Program-made: the position numbers and the translations under genes
Part shown: positions 43,121 through 51,529 of the stretch, in pieces
Layout: each line of letters opens with the position of its first letter
Position numbering within the stretch: the stretch's first letter is position 1
Source of the DNA: Halogeometricum sp. S1BR25-6
GTDB taxonomy: Archaea > Halobacteriota > Halobacteria > Halobacteriales > Haloferacaceae
DNA: 64,000 nt
NCBI RefSeq assembly: GCF_031624495.1
Contig: NZ_JAMQOP010000001.1
Location: forward strand, 744,001 to 808,000
Direction of reading: 5' to 3'
Notes under the pieces: generated by a model
Told to the model about the DNA's origin: nothing
The model's database searches: none
What the model saw: only the letters and a program-made list of their open reading frames with translations

Positions 43121-43654
43121 ATGAGTGAGGCGGAGAGCTCCGTTCAGTCGTACACGCTTCGTCTCGAACTCGTCGACGAACCCGGCGAACTGCTCCGCTC
43201 GCTCAAACCCATCGCGGAGAAGGGCGGAAACCTCCTCTCTATCTTCCACGAACGAGGAAACGTCACTCCACGAGGCTACATCCCCGTCGTCGTCGACGTT
43301 GAGGCCACTCCGGACCGCTTCGAGAAGATTGTCGAAGCGCTGAGTCAGACCAATATCAACGTCATCCAGGCCGGCACCGAGCGGTACAGTAAGGAGCTGA
43401 CTGTCCTTCTCTCCGGTCACCTCATCAATACCGACTTCTCGAACACGCTCTCTCGCATCCAGGAGACCCGGAGCGCGACCGTGACTGACATCTCCATCTC
43501 CGCACCCCAGGGGTCCACCGAGACGTCCAGCGCACGCGTCCGGATGGCCACGCAGGCAGGGTCGAAAGACGAAGTCCTCGCGTCGATCAGAGAGATCGCC
43601 GAGGAGAAGGACCTCCGCATCGTGGAACCGCTCGTCGCGGGTGGCCATACGTGA
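43121..43654 (+). CDS. ACT-domain regulatory protein paired with homoserine dehydrogenase (177 aa)
   Basis: An N-terminal ACT domain (YTLRLELVDEPGELLRSLKP) with GGNLLSIFHERGNVTPRGYI and a Val/Asp-rich strand is followed by a second ACT-like half (LTVLLSGHLINTDFSNTLSR; IREIAEEKDLRIVEPLVAGG). ACT pairs bind amino acids for feedback control. The stop overlaps the start of the homoserine dehydrogenase gene by four bases. Several archaea encode the regulatory ACT part as a separate protein before hom, and this matches. The ligand is expected to be threonine or a related amino acid, by inference. Confidence 0.85.
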   Translation: MSEAESSVQSYTLRLELVDEPGELLRSLKPIAEKGGNLLSIFHERGNVTPRGYIPVVVDVEATPDRFEKIVEALSQTNINVIQAGTERYSKELTVLLSGHLINTDFSNTLSRIQETRSATVTDISISAPQGSTETSSARVRMATQAGSKDEVLASIREIAEEKDLRIVEPLVAGGHT

Positions 43655-44604
43655 ACGTCGGCGTCCTCGGCGCTGGTGCCGTCGGTGGGTCGGTGGTCGA
43701 ACTCGCAGAGGAGTACGGACACACCGTCACCGTGTTCGCCGACTCCCAGAGCGCCGTCGTGGACCCCGACGGTATCGACGCCGCGGCGGCTCTCTCGGCG
43801 AAGCGCACCGACGGCAGAGTCGGGTCGGCCGACCCGGAGGCGGCGCTGGACGCCGAGTACGACGTACTCGTGGAGGCGACGCCGACGACGCTCGGTGACG
43901 CCGAACCGGGCTTCTCGCACGTTCGGACCGCGCTCGAACGCGACCGTCATGTCGTGTTAGCGAACAAGGGTCCGATCGCCGAGCGGTACGGTGATATCCG
44001 GCGACTCGAAGCCGAGAGCGCGGGCACGGTCCGATTCGAGGCCACCGTCGGTGGCGCTCTCCCGGTCATCTCCACTATCGAGGGGTTCGGTCCGTCTCGA
44101 GTTGGCTCGCTCCATGGTGTGTTGAACGGGACGGCGAACTTCATCCTCTCGCGGATGAGCGCCGAGGGACTGGACTACGAACACGTTCTCGTGGAGGCCC
44201 AAGACCTCGGTGTGGCCGAGACCGACCCGACGTTCGACGTTGACGGGACGGACACCGCGCTCAAGGGAGTCATCGTCGCCAACCTCCTCTTCGAAGGAGA
44301 GTACAGTCTCGAAGATGCCTCCATCGAAGGTATCCAGGCGCTCTCCGGGAACATGCTCGAACTGGCGCGTGAGGACGGACAGACGGTTCGGCTCATCGCG
44401 GAGGTGCGCAACGGAAACATCCGGGTGAGTCCGCGTCTCGTTCCGAGAGAGAGTCCGGTCGCCCCCTCCGGAACGCACAATGCGGTCCAGTTGACGGTCG
44501 AAGACGCCGGACAGGTGACCCTTTCCGGTCGCGGCGCAGGCGGTGCCGAAACGGCGACCGCGGTCCTGGCCGATGTCGGGCGCTTGGGCGAAAACAGACG
44601 CTAG
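43651..44604 (+). CDS. hom: Homoserine dehydrogenase (317 aa)
   Basis: MNVGVLGAGAVGGSVVELAE is the N-terminal Rossmann motif. HVVLANKGPIAERYGDI, LHGVLNGTANFILSRM and LGVAETDPTFDVDGTDTALK are homoserine dehydrogenase signatures, the last holding the catalytic Lys and Asp region. The enzyme reduces aspartate semialdehyde to homoserine with NAD(P)H for threonine/methionine synthesis. It is short and lacks a C-terminal ACT domain; the separate ACT protein upstream supplies it. Because haloarchaea also feed aspartate semialdehyde into aromatic synthesis, the adjoining dehydroquinate dehydratase gene is noteworthy. This may be a second, specialised copy. Confidence 0.88.
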   Translation: MNVGVLGAGAVGGSVVELAEEYGHTVTVFADSQSAVVDPDGIDAAAALSAKRTDGRVGSADPEAALDAEYDVLVEATPTTLGDAEPGFSHVRTALERDRHVVLANKGPIAERYGDIRRLEAESAGTVRFEATVGGALPVISTIEGFGPSRVGSLHGVLNGTANFILSRMSAEGLDYEHVLVEAQDLGVAETDPTFDVDGTDTALKGVIVANLLFEGEYSLEDASIEGIQALSGNMLELAREDGQTVRLIAEVRNGNIRVSPRLVPRESPVAPSGTHNAVQLTVEDAGQVTLSGRGAGGAETATAVLADVGRLGENRR

Positions 44605-44635
44605 TACTTCCGGAGTCGGCTTCTCCCGGAACTGG

Positions 44636-45379
44636 CTAGTCCGACAGCGGAATTTCCTTGGGGACCGATACCTCGTTCCGGAGGGTGTCCATCACGTCGT
44701 CGTCGACGCTGTTGTTCTTCGTGAGTTCGATGAGCGAGGCGAGCTTTTCGAGCGGAATCTGCCCCGGCGCGTAATCGACGTCGTCCGCCAATAGCGGCGC
44801 GTATCCGAGCTTCGAACCGTAGAGGTGACCGATGATGCGGGTGTGGCTTCCCAGTTCGCCCATCGAGATGCCGGCGACGTCGATTCCTTTCTGCGTGGCG
44901 GCGTGGACGGCTTCGAGGAGGGTGAGCGTGTCCGCTTGGTCCTGCGGAAATGTCGCTACCTTGGCGATGTCGCCGTACGCCGCACACTGTTCGATAATCG
45001 CGTCCAAAACCGGTCTCTCGGGTGTCTCCTCGAAGTCGTGGTGGGAGATGATGAGTTGCACGTCGTTTTCGCGGAACTCGTGCGCCAGCCACTTCTTCGA
45101 GCGAATCGTCTCGAACTCGATGTCGACGAATTCGACGGCGTCGAACCGCGACGCGGAGAAGAGGTCGTCGAGTCGCCCCGTGTCGTTCGCTTTTCCGCCG
45201 AACCACCGGGCCCGGTTCGTCGCGATGATCGGCAGTTCGCCGTCGTACGCCTCCAGTTGTCCGACCGGATCCTCCGCTTTGTCCATCCGAAATTCGATGA
45301 GATCAGCAATCCCGCGTGCGTCTTTCTCTCGTGTTAGATCGTTCGTTGTTGCAGCGAGAGCCGATTCCTCGATTTTCAT
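44636..45379 (-). CDS. aroD: Type I 3-dehydroquinate dehydratase-like protein (247 aa)
   Basis: The class I fold is recognisable: IEFRM with Glu29/Arg31, ISHHDFEETP with His114, the Schiff-base Lys140 in DIAKVATFP, Arg181 in SHTRIIGHLYGS, and a lid ending APGQ at 204-207. The residue before APGQ is Tyr203, where characterised enzymes have Ser (S232 in Salmonella AroD). It should convert dehydroquinate to dehydroshikimate, or act on a related substrate. Start chosen at the ATG 45379, with a TATA box 27 bases upstream. It converges with hom and lies beside a more divergent paralogue. Confidence 0.82.
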   Translation of the reverse strand: MKIEESALAATTNDLTREKDARGIADLIEFRMDKAEDPVGQLEAYDGELPIIATNRARWFGGKANDTGRLDDLFSASRFDAVEFVDIEFETIRSKKWLAHEFRENDVQLIISHHDFEETPERPVLDAIIEQCAAYGDIAKVATFPQDQADTLTLLEAVHAATQKGIDVAGISMGELGSHTRIIGHLYGSKLGYAPLLADDVDYAPGQIPLEKLASLIELTKNNSVDDDVMDTLRNEVSVPKEIPLSD

Positions 45380-45402
45380 GTGAGGTCTTATCACTCTGCG
45401 GC

Positions 45403-45410
45403 GTATAAAC
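45403..45410 (-). promoter_or_regulatory. TATA box of the aroD-like gene
   Basis: gtttatac on the minus strand is centred about 27 bases before the ATG at 45379. Confidence 0.55.
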
Positions 45411-45592
45411 GTTGGCTCTTTCCGCAATATCGCACTGCGGTCACGTCGACAGCGTCGGCTGATGCGCACACGGGCGCCGACGACTCCACACCCGTCCGCT
45501 TCAAGTTTTCTGAAACGGAGAAGTACAACAAATTATATCCAGTAGCAAACCAGCCGCTCGAAACCAAAATGGAAGAATAAAATACTGAACGG

Positions 45593-46294
45593 CTATCTGT
45601 TTCCCGACAGTCCGTCTCTATGCTCAATTCCTTCCGTATTTGTTATCGTCTCTAGCACATCGGCGAGCTGTTTCAACCCGATGTCATCCGATCGATCGTC
45701 GGGGCGAATCGGAGCGTACGCTAACGTCGACCCGTAGAACGCGCTGATTACTCGAGTGTGCTTTCCGGCCGCTCCGGTCCCGTAGCCCGCAATCTTTGTA
45801 CCCTCGCGCGATGCATCGTTCAGACACTCCAACAACACTAGCGCGTCACCCTCATCTTTGACGGAGACGACGATTTTGACGAGGTCACCGCGCTCTCGGC
45901 ATCGGGAAATGATCTCTCGGAGATCGCGTTTCGATGGGGTTTTTTCGTTGGTATAGCTCGATATTAGTACTTGGACTCCTCGTTCACGAATTCCGGGAAG
46001 TACCTCCCCTTCGTCGTCCGCGTCCTCCAACGGCACCTCCACCATCGCCACGATATCCGGCGGCGCAACGGAGACCATACTCGCCACCTCGTCGAATGCG
46101 AGCGTCTCGCCACCTTCAGTGGCCGCTCTGGGGGAGAGGACGAGCGGAATGTCGTCAGCATAACTCGACAGTTGGGCCCGTGGATTCGCCGCGCTCCCCA
46201 ACCGAAACTCAACGTAGTCGGCCAGCGTCCGGACTTCCCCAACCGTCGCCAAGTCGTCGGTCACACCCACCAGTCGACACTCGTCAACGTCCAT
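45593..46294 (-). CDS. Divergent dehydroquinate-dehydratase paralogue lacking key residues (233 aa)
   Basis: It aligns residue for residue with its neighbour: VEFRL (Glu29, Arg31), DLVKIVV with Lys140, and KHTRVISAFYGSTLAYAP with Arg181. But His114 is replaced by Tyr (ISSYTNEKTP), and the lid APGQ is replaced by an unrelated stretch (RPDDRSDDIGLKQL). So the Schiff-base lysine remains while the general acid/base His and substrate lid are lost. It may act on a different substrate, modulate the neighbour, or be decaying. A GTG nine bases upstream is an alternative start. It is transcribed separately, about 200 bases from the first copy. Confidence 0.78.
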   Translation of the reverse strand: MDVDECRLVGVTDDLATVGEVRTLADYVEFRLGSAANPRAQLSSYADDIPLVLSPRAATEGGETLAFDEVASMVSVAPPDIVAMVEVPLEDADDEGEVLPGIRERGVQVLISSYTNEKTPSKRDLREIISRCRERGDLVKIVVSVKDEGDALVLLECLNDASREGTKIAGYGTGAAGKHTRVISAFYGSTLAYAPIRPDDRSDDIGLKQLADVLETITNTEGIEHRDGLSGNR

Positions 46295-46692
46295 GTCAGA
46301 CACAGCGTCTCGGAGCGCAAAAGTATTTCCGGGGTGGTCGCGCACTGGTTGCTACGCTTCCTCGGACCACCGCCGAAAACGATCCCTTGGGACGCCGCCA
46401 GCCGACATTCAAAGATATCGGAGCATCCCAGTTCGGTTCCATCTCGGCCTCTTTCGATCGGATACCACTCACTGTTACATACATAGAGTCGTAACGAATC
46501 TTGCAACTCACTCGACTCAGCACTTCAACATTGTCAAATCCGGCTGGACCTGTCGGCGATGACCCCGACTCGAATCCCAGGCCGAACCGACAACGAGGCG
46601 GTCAAAACGAGTCGCGTTAGACACCACGCCGATCTCCTCGTCTATTGCTCGGTATCGGGCCGTAGTTGCCGCTGGCTCGTCGTTTCGAGGAC
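46295..46692. other. Intergenic region between the aroD-like paralogue and the RraA-type gene
   Basis: About 400 bases. An AT-rich stretch near 46470-46500 may carry the promoter for the aroD-like paralogue. Short frames are not convincing. Confidence 0.4.
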
Positions 46693-47382
46693 TTACTGAA
46701 TGGAATCTTCCGGCCCGACAATAGTCAAGTTGTCGAATAGTTCGTCGTAGCCGTTGAGTTCGTAGAGGTATTCCCCACCCAAGACCTCCTCACGGACGGA
46801 ATCCTCCGAATCGAGCTTCTCGCGGGAGCGTTCTAGCACGTCTTCGGCACCTTCCTGCGGAATCACGGCGACGCCGTCGTCGTCGCCGATGACGATGTCG
46901 CCGGGGTCCACGCTTACCCCGCCGCAGGAGACGGTGACGTTTATCGACCCCGGGTCCTGCTTGAGCGGTCCCTGCGGGTTTATTCCCCGGCCGTACACCG
47001 GGAACTCCATCTCCGCTATCTCTCGACTGTCCCGGTAGGCGCCGTCGATGATGATTCCGGAGAGATCGTTTGCCTGACACGAGGTGCACATCAGTTCGCC
47101 GAGGTGGCCCGTTTCGGTGTAGCCGTTGCAGTCGATGACGAGAACGTCTCCCGGTTCGGTCATCGTAATCGCCTTGTGGATGATCAGGTTATCGCCGGGC
47201 GACGCGTTGACAGTGACCGCCGTCCCGGCCATCTCCACGCCGTCGTACGCCGGTCGGATACCCGAGTCCATCGTCAGTCCGACGTTTCCGGTGACGTCCG
47301 AGACGATGGTGCTTGGCACGTCTTCGAACGCCGCGACGACGTCGCTATCCGGCCGGTCTACGTCATGCTCTACCGTGTGCAT
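46693..47382 (-). CDS. RraA-type (HMG/CHA aldolase-like) protein (229 aa)
   Basis: The core IIDGAYRDSREI with Arg117-Asp118 is the substrate and metal-binding signature of the RraA/4-hydroxy-4-methyl-2-oxoglutarate aldolase family. VLVIDCNGYTETGHLGELM supplies the conserved glycine/glutamate patch (Glu96). VSVDPGDIVIGDDDGVAVIP is also typical. True aldolases in this family cleave oxaloacetate- or HMG-like acids to pyruvate plus a second product; RraA itself is a regulator. In this context an aldolase step in acid degradation is plausible. It diverges from the zinc dehydrogenase gene at 47551. Confidence 0.87.
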   Translation of the reverse strand: MHTVEHDVDRPDSDVVAAFEDVPSTIVSDVTGNVGLTMDSGIRPAYDGVEMAGTAVTVNASPGDNLIIHKAITMTEPGDVLVIDCNGYTETGHLGELMCTSCQANDLSGIIIDGAYRDSREIAEMEFPVYGRGINPQGPLKQDPGSINVTVSCGGVSVDPGDIVIGDDDGVAVIPQEGAEDVLERSREKLDSEDSVREEVLGGEYLYELNGYDELFDNLTIVGPEDSIQ

Positions 47383-47407
47383 ACGGCGACCGATGCGGAC
47401 GACTCAT

Positions 47408-47416
47408 GTTAAACTA
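47408..47416 (-). promoter_or_regulatory. TATA box of the RraA-type gene
   Basis: tagtttaac on the minus strand is centred about 30 bases before the ATG at 47382. Confidence 0.5.
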
Positions 47417-47520
47417 TCGGTGTCTCTGACTCACCCGGTGTCGTTCGTCTGTGCTGTCGTCCGTCCGTGGTTCGGTCCGCGTGTTCCCGCCCGCGGACAG
47501 CGGCTCTCTTAATCCATAGA

Positions 47521-47528
47521 ATTATACC
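47521..47528 (+). promoter_or_regulatory. TATA box of the second zinc dehydrogenase gene
   Basis: attatacc is centred about 26 bases before the ATG at 47551, arguing for that ATG over the longer upstream frame. Confidence 0.6.
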
Positions 47529-47550
47529 TGCAGGGCTGTCACGATGCTGT

Positions 47551-48588
47551 ATGCGTGGATTAGCGAAGACAGAGCGTACTGAAGGGTACGTCGAACTCAT
47601 CGAGCGAGAGCGCCCGATACCGGCGGCCGACGAGGTACTCATCGAGGTGGAGTACGCCGGCATGTGCGGCAGCGACGCGGGCATCTACAAGTTCAAGGCG
47701 CCGTTCGAGCGCATGGACCTCCCGACGGTCATCGGTCACGAGTACACCGGCCGTGTCGTCGAAATCGGCGAGGACGTGACGAAGTTCGCACTCGACGACC
47801 GGGTGGTCGAACGACCGATCCGGCCGTGCGGCGACTGCTACCAGTGCGAAATCGGCGAGGAGAACGTCTGTCAGCACACGGAGCTCACTGGTATCGACCA
47901 CGACGGCGCCTACGGGGAACTCATCGCCGTCCCGGCGGACGTCCTCCACCCCGTCCCCGACGGCGTCCCGGCGAAGCACGCCGCGATCGTCGAACCGACG
48001 GCCATCGCGACGCGCGCCGTCATCGAGAACTCCCGGGTTAGCCCCGGCGACCGCGTCCTCGTCGAGGGGCCGGGACCCATCGGACTGCTGTGCGCGCAGG
48101 TCGCTGCGGCGCAGGGCGGCGACGTGGTCGTCTCCGGGGTCGGACGGGACTCGAAGTATCGCCTGCCACTCGCCCGCGACCTCGGATTCGAGGCGCTCGA
48201 TGTGGCTGAGACGGACATCGCGTCGCATCGCGAGCGACTGACGGACGGTATCGGGTACGACGTCGTCTTCGACACGACGGGACACCCGTCCGGGTTGCCC
48301 ACCGCCGCGGACGAGGTGCGGAAGGGAGGCCAGATCGTGCTCGTCGGGCAGACCGGTGAGACGACGATGCCGTACTCCCCGCTCGTCCGGGCCGAAATCG
48401 ACCTCCAGTGCAGTTACGGGGCGACCTATGAGGACTTCGAGCGCGGACTGCGGCTCATTCAGGCTGGCGACGTCGATTGCGAGACGTTCGTCGACGACCG
48501 GTTCTCGCTGCTCAACGCCGAGGAAGCGTTCGAGGCCTTCCTCGCGGGGGAGACTTGCAAACCCGTCTTCGACGTCTCGGTGCTCTGA
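47551..48588 (+). CDS. Zinc-dependent sorbitol/threonine-dehydrogenase-like enzyme (345 aa)
   Basis: GMCGSDAGIYKF with Cys39, GHEYTG with His63-Glu64, and structural cysteines 93, 96, 99 and 107 identify the MDR zinc dehydrogenase family. VEGPGPIGLLCAQVAAAQG binds NAD. The pattern resembles polyol/sugar-acid dehydrogenases (sorbitol, threonine, galactitol or gluconate 5-dehydrogenase types). The context of an RraA-type aldolase, a uronate-dehydrogenase-like SDR and a TctCBA transporter favours oxidation of a hydroxy acid. Substrate not predictable. Confidence 0.88.
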   Translation: MRGLAKTERTEGYVELIERERPIPAADEVLIEVEYAGMCGSDAGIYKFKAPFERMDLPTVIGHEYTGRVVEIGEDVTKFALDDRVVERPIRPCGDCYQCEIGEENVCQHTELTGIDHDGAYGELIAVPADVLHPVPDGVPAKHAAIVEPTAIATRAVIENSRVSPGDRVLVEGPGPIGLLCAQVAAAQGGDVVVSGVGRDSKYRLPLARDLGFEALDVAETDIASHRERLTDGIGYDVVFDTTGHPSGLPTAADEVRKGGQIVLVGQTGETTMPYSPLVRAEIDLQCSYGATYEDFERGLRLIQAGDVDCETFVDDRFSLLNAEEAFEAFLAGETCKPVFDVSVL

Positions 48589-48771
48589 GTTCCCGCTCCA
48601 GTACGTGTCGACGGTCGCGTGAACGACGTGCTCTCGCATCGCGCAGATTTTCGTCCGCCGCCGCCTCGTCGAGTCTCGACTGTCCGTCGTAGTCGACGTT
48701 GGACCTGAACTCCTCGGGCACTCGGAAAACGGACGTTTACGACCGCCTCGTTTCTTTGGTGGTCGCCCCGT

Positions 48772-49680
48772 TTACGACTCCGAGGAGGCGCTCTTAACTT
48801 CGGGCGGGCCGTCCCATCGACAGCCGTCGTCCTTCGGTTCGTATCCGAGAACCTCCTTTGCGTGCTCGGTGTCGAACCACCGGGACGCGTTGTCGCTGAC
48901 GGCGTAGAACGTATCGTACGTCACCGTCTCGTTCCCGAGACAGCACTCGACGAGGTGGGCGAAGTCGCGCTGGGACGTCCACGTCGCCTTCAGTCGCTTC
49001 ACCATTCGTTCGTACTCCTCGCTTCCGCGCTCCCAGGACCCCGTTTGGGATTGGTCCCACACCTCGTCCTCGTCGCCGAGTTCGTGCTCGTTGCCTCTGT
49101 CGACGCCGCGTTCCGCGTCGCCGTACGGGTGGTCGTATCGCTCCGTCCGGACGCTCGAGATGCGGAGCGAGAATATCTGCGTCGGGTAGGCGTCGCGTCG
49201 CGCATGCGACCGGAGGATGTTCTCGCCGAAGAGCTTCGAGGCGCCGTAGTAGCCGTCGGGTTTCGGAAGCGATTCGTGGTCGAGTAGCAACGGGTACCCC
49301 TCCCCGTAGAGGTCCGGCGCGTGGTCCTCCTCGTACAGCCCCATGACTCGCTGCGAGGACGCGAACACGAGTTTCTCCACCTCGGCGTCCTGTGCCGCCT
49401 TGAGGACGTTGTACGTTCCGACGATGTTCGGTTCGACAATATCGCCGAAGTCCGCCCCGGCGTCGGACTGGGCGGCGAGGTGAATCACTGCGTCCTGCCC
49501 GTCGAAGGCGGGTCGGATCGCTTCGTAGTCGCTGACGTCGGCCACGTGCGTCTCGTAGTCTGGGTGGTCGTTTCGGTCGAGGAAAGTGAACTCGTATCGA
49601 TCCTCGCCCACCAAGTGGTTGCGCAGGGCTTCTCCCGCTTCGCCGAACGGACCCGTAATGAGGACTCTTTGCGTGCTCAT
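48772..49680 (-). CDS. Extended SDR, uronate dehydrogenase-like (302 aa)
   Basis: RVLITGPFGEAGEALRNHL is the nucleotide-binding motif, VIHLAAQSDAG the second, and YYGASKLFGEN the active-site YxxxK. SDNASRWFDTEHAKEVLGYE is a C-terminal hallmark of uronate dehydrogenases, which oxidise galacturonate or glucuronate to the lactone with NAD. Other epimerase/dehydratase roles are possible. It points away from the second zinc dehydrogenase and is preceded by a TATA box 30 bases upstream of the ATG. Likely part of the acid catabolic island. Confidence 0.85.
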   Translation of the reverse strand: MSTQRVLITGPFGEAGEALRNHLVGEDRYEFTFLDRNDHPDYETHVADVSDYEAIRPAFDGQDAVIHLAAQSDAGADFGDIVEPNIVGTYNVLKAAQDAEVEKLVFASSQRVMGLYEEDHAPDLYGEGYPLLLDHESLPKPDGYYGASKLFGENILRSHARRDAYPTQIFSLRISSVRTERYDHPYGDAERGVDRGNEHELGDEDEVWDQSQTGSWERGSEEYERMVKRLKATWTSQRDFAHLVECCLGNETVTYDTFYAVSDNASRWFDTEHAKEVLGYEPKDDGCRWDGPPEVKSASSES

Positions 49681-49705
49681 CGATAATTGAGGTTTAGACT
49701 GGAGG

Positions 49706-49714
49706 CATTTATAG
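49706..49714 (-). promoter_or_regulatory. TATA box of the uronate-dehydrogenase-like gene
   Basis: ctataaatg on the minus strand is centred about 30 bases before the ATG at 49680. Confidence 0.6.
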
Positions 49715-49903
49715 CTTCTGCGAACTTAAACCGACGCTTCAGCCCGCTTCGAGGGCTCTGACGGTCATTTCCCACCGTCAGCAGGATGGCGTGGTTTCAA
49801 TAATATCGAATTCTCGACGAGCGATTGTATTACAGTACTATGAATGTAACCAATAAATAGCTGAGCGATCGACCGTCTCCGAAACGAAGTCGGAACCGAC
49901 GGG

Positions 49904-50677
49904 CTACTGCTGGGAAAGTTTTAGTTCGATGATGTTCTTTTTGTTCAGGAGCGCCGGAGCGAGCGTCTCCTCGATGCGTTCGTCTCCCATCCTGCTGAGC
50001 GGGCCGCTGATGCTGATTGCGCCGACGACCTCGTCGGGATTCGATAATATTGGAGCCGCGACGGCACTCACACCGACGAAGTGCTCCCCGCGGTTTATCG
50101 CGTACCCCCGTTCCCGCGTCTTGGTTAGCTCTTCGAACAGCGCCTCCCTGTCGACGATGCTCTCGTCGGTGAGCGCCGGAAGCCCTCGTAGATCAAGGAT
50201 GGCCTCCACTCGCTCTTCCGAGAACTGCGACAGCATCGCCTTCCCGAGCGCCGTGTTGTGCAAGTAGAGATGCGCGCCCAAGGCCGCGTTGTCGTCTATG
50301 GACTCGGGTCCCTCCGATTTGTACAGTTGGACCATGTAGCCGTTCTGTTCGGTCCCCACGTTCGCGATCTCCCCCGACTGTGCCCGGAGGTCGTCTATCT
50401 CCGGTTTCGCGGCCTGATAAAGCGGCAACTGATCGCGCAGTTGGCCCCCGGTGCGGAGAAAGAGGAAGCTGCACTCGTACCGATCGTCGTGCTTCGTCAC
50501 GTAATTGTTCTCGACGAGGGTGGCGAGGTGGATGTGGGCGGTACTCATCGGCATGTCGAATTCCGCGGCGACCTCCGAGAGCGTCGTCGGTCCCTCGGTT
50601 CGCAGGTACTCTACGATGTCGAACGCTCGTGAGACGCTCTTCAACTGCCGCGTACTCGATTGGTCGTCCTCGCTCAT
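49904..50677 (-). CDS. IclR-family transcriptional regulator, second copy (257 aa)
   Basis: A winged helix (SRAFDIVEYLRTEGPTTLSE; DMPMSTAHIHLATLVENNYV) precedes an IclR effector domain (LYLHNTALGKAMLSQFSEER; FVGVSAVAAPILSNPDEVVG). The C-terminus KKNIIELKLSQQ closely parallels the other IclR protein in this window, although the effector pockets differ. It diverges from the MBL hydrolase gene, so it probably governs that gene, the transporter or the island enzymes. The ATG at 50677 is supported by a TATA-like box 25 bases upstream. Confidence 0.93.
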   Translation of the reverse strand: MSEDDQSSTRQLKSVSRAFDIVEYLRTEGPTTLSEVAAEFDMPMSTAHIHLATLVENNYVTKHDDRYECSFLFLRTGGQLRDQLPLYQAAKPEIDDLRAQSGEIANVGTEQNGYMVQLYKSEGPESIDDNAALGAHLYLHNTALGKAMLSQFSEERVEAILDLRGLPALTDESIVDREALFEELTKTRERGYAINRGEHFVGVSAVAAPILSNPDEVVGAISISGPLSRMGDERIEETLAPALLNKKNIIELKLSQQ

Positions 50678-50697
50678 ACGAGCCCATCCCATCGTCG

Positions 50698-50706
50698 CAT
50701 ATTAAG
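50698..50706 (-). promoter_or_regulatory. TATA box of the second IclR gene
   Basis: cttaatatg on the minus strand is centred about 25 bases before the ATG at 50677. Confidence 0.55.
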
Positions 50707-50806
50707 TGCTAGGAAGCGCTTCAAACATGTTGAACCCGAAGTGCAGAAGAGAGACCCCGACGCCGCACGGGGCGGGTGAGAGCGCCTGTACTCCCGGGTA
50801 TCGGTA

Positions 50807-50817
50807 GTTTTATTTTT
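50807..50817 (+). promoter_or_regulatory. TATA box of the MBL-fold gene
   Basis: gttttattttt is centred about 31 bases before the ATG at 50843. With the IclR promoter it forms a compact divergent promoter region. Confidence 0.55.
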
Positions 50818-50842
50818 CCCGGTCGGCGATTCACGAACGACC

Positions 50843-51487
50843 ATGAGCGCGGAGAGCGTCGTCGACGACATCTCGCTGATACAGTTCGAGCACGTGCGGG
50901 TGTACGTGCTGGAGGACGTACCGAGCGGAGAGACCACCCTCGTCGACACGGCGTTCGAGGAGAACGGCGAGGAACTGGTGGAAGTACTTCGAAGCGAGTT
51001 CGGCGGCGTCGACCGTGTCATCCTGACGCACGGCGACCACGGCCACCACGGAGGGCTCCCCCACGTGATGGAGGCGTTCTCCCCGACGCTGGCCGCGCCG
51101 GACAACGAGTCGAAACTGTACGAGGCCATCGAGTACGAACCGGACGTGCGGTACGAGGACGGCGACGTTTTGGAAGGCAACATCGAGGTGATCCAAGTCC
51201 CCGGCCACACGGAGGGGACGTCCGCGCTGTTACTCCGGGACCGAGATATCCTCATCTCGGGAGACGCGCTGGACGGGGCGGACCGCGCTGGACTCCCGGC
51301 CGGCTACCTCCTCCCGCCGCCGGCGCTGTTCAACGACGACCACGAGGCGGCGGAGATAAACCTCTACAACCTGCTCCAGTACGACTTCGAGACGCTGTTG
51401 GTGTTCCACGGCTCGAACGTCTTCGAGGACCCGAAGGGGAAACTCGACGACTTCCTCGTCGAACGCGAGTGGGACCCGCGTCCCTGA
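50843..51487 (+). CDS. MBL-fold metallo-hydrolase with altered metal motif (214 aa)
   Basis: VDTAFEENGEELVEVLRSEF, VILTHGDHGHHGGLPHVMEA, VIQVPGHTEGTSALLL and ILISGDALDG match the MBL fold (glyoxalase II-like). However, the canonical HxHxDH motif reads HGDHGH: the second His and the Asp have been replaced, while the first His, last His, GHT and GDA ligands remain. The zinc site must therefore be remodelled. FHGSNVFEDPKGKLDDFL supplies the final His. The substrate is probably a thioester, lactone or ester, unproven. It lies under control of the divergent IclR gene. Confidence 0.85.
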   Translation: MSAESVVDDISLIQFEHVRVYVLEDVPSGETTLVDTAFEENGEELVEVLRSEFGGVDRVILTHGDHGHHGGLPHVMEAFSPTLAAPDNESKLYEAIEYEPDVRYEDGDVLEGNIEVIQVPGHTEGTSALLLRDRDILISGDALDGADRAGLPAGYLLPPPALFNDDHEAAEINLYNLLQYDFETLLVFHGSNVFEDPKGKLDDFLVEREWDPRP

Positions 51488-51529
51488 GTGCCCGAGCGAC
51501 GTCGAGACGACCAAAACAGTTCCCTCGGG

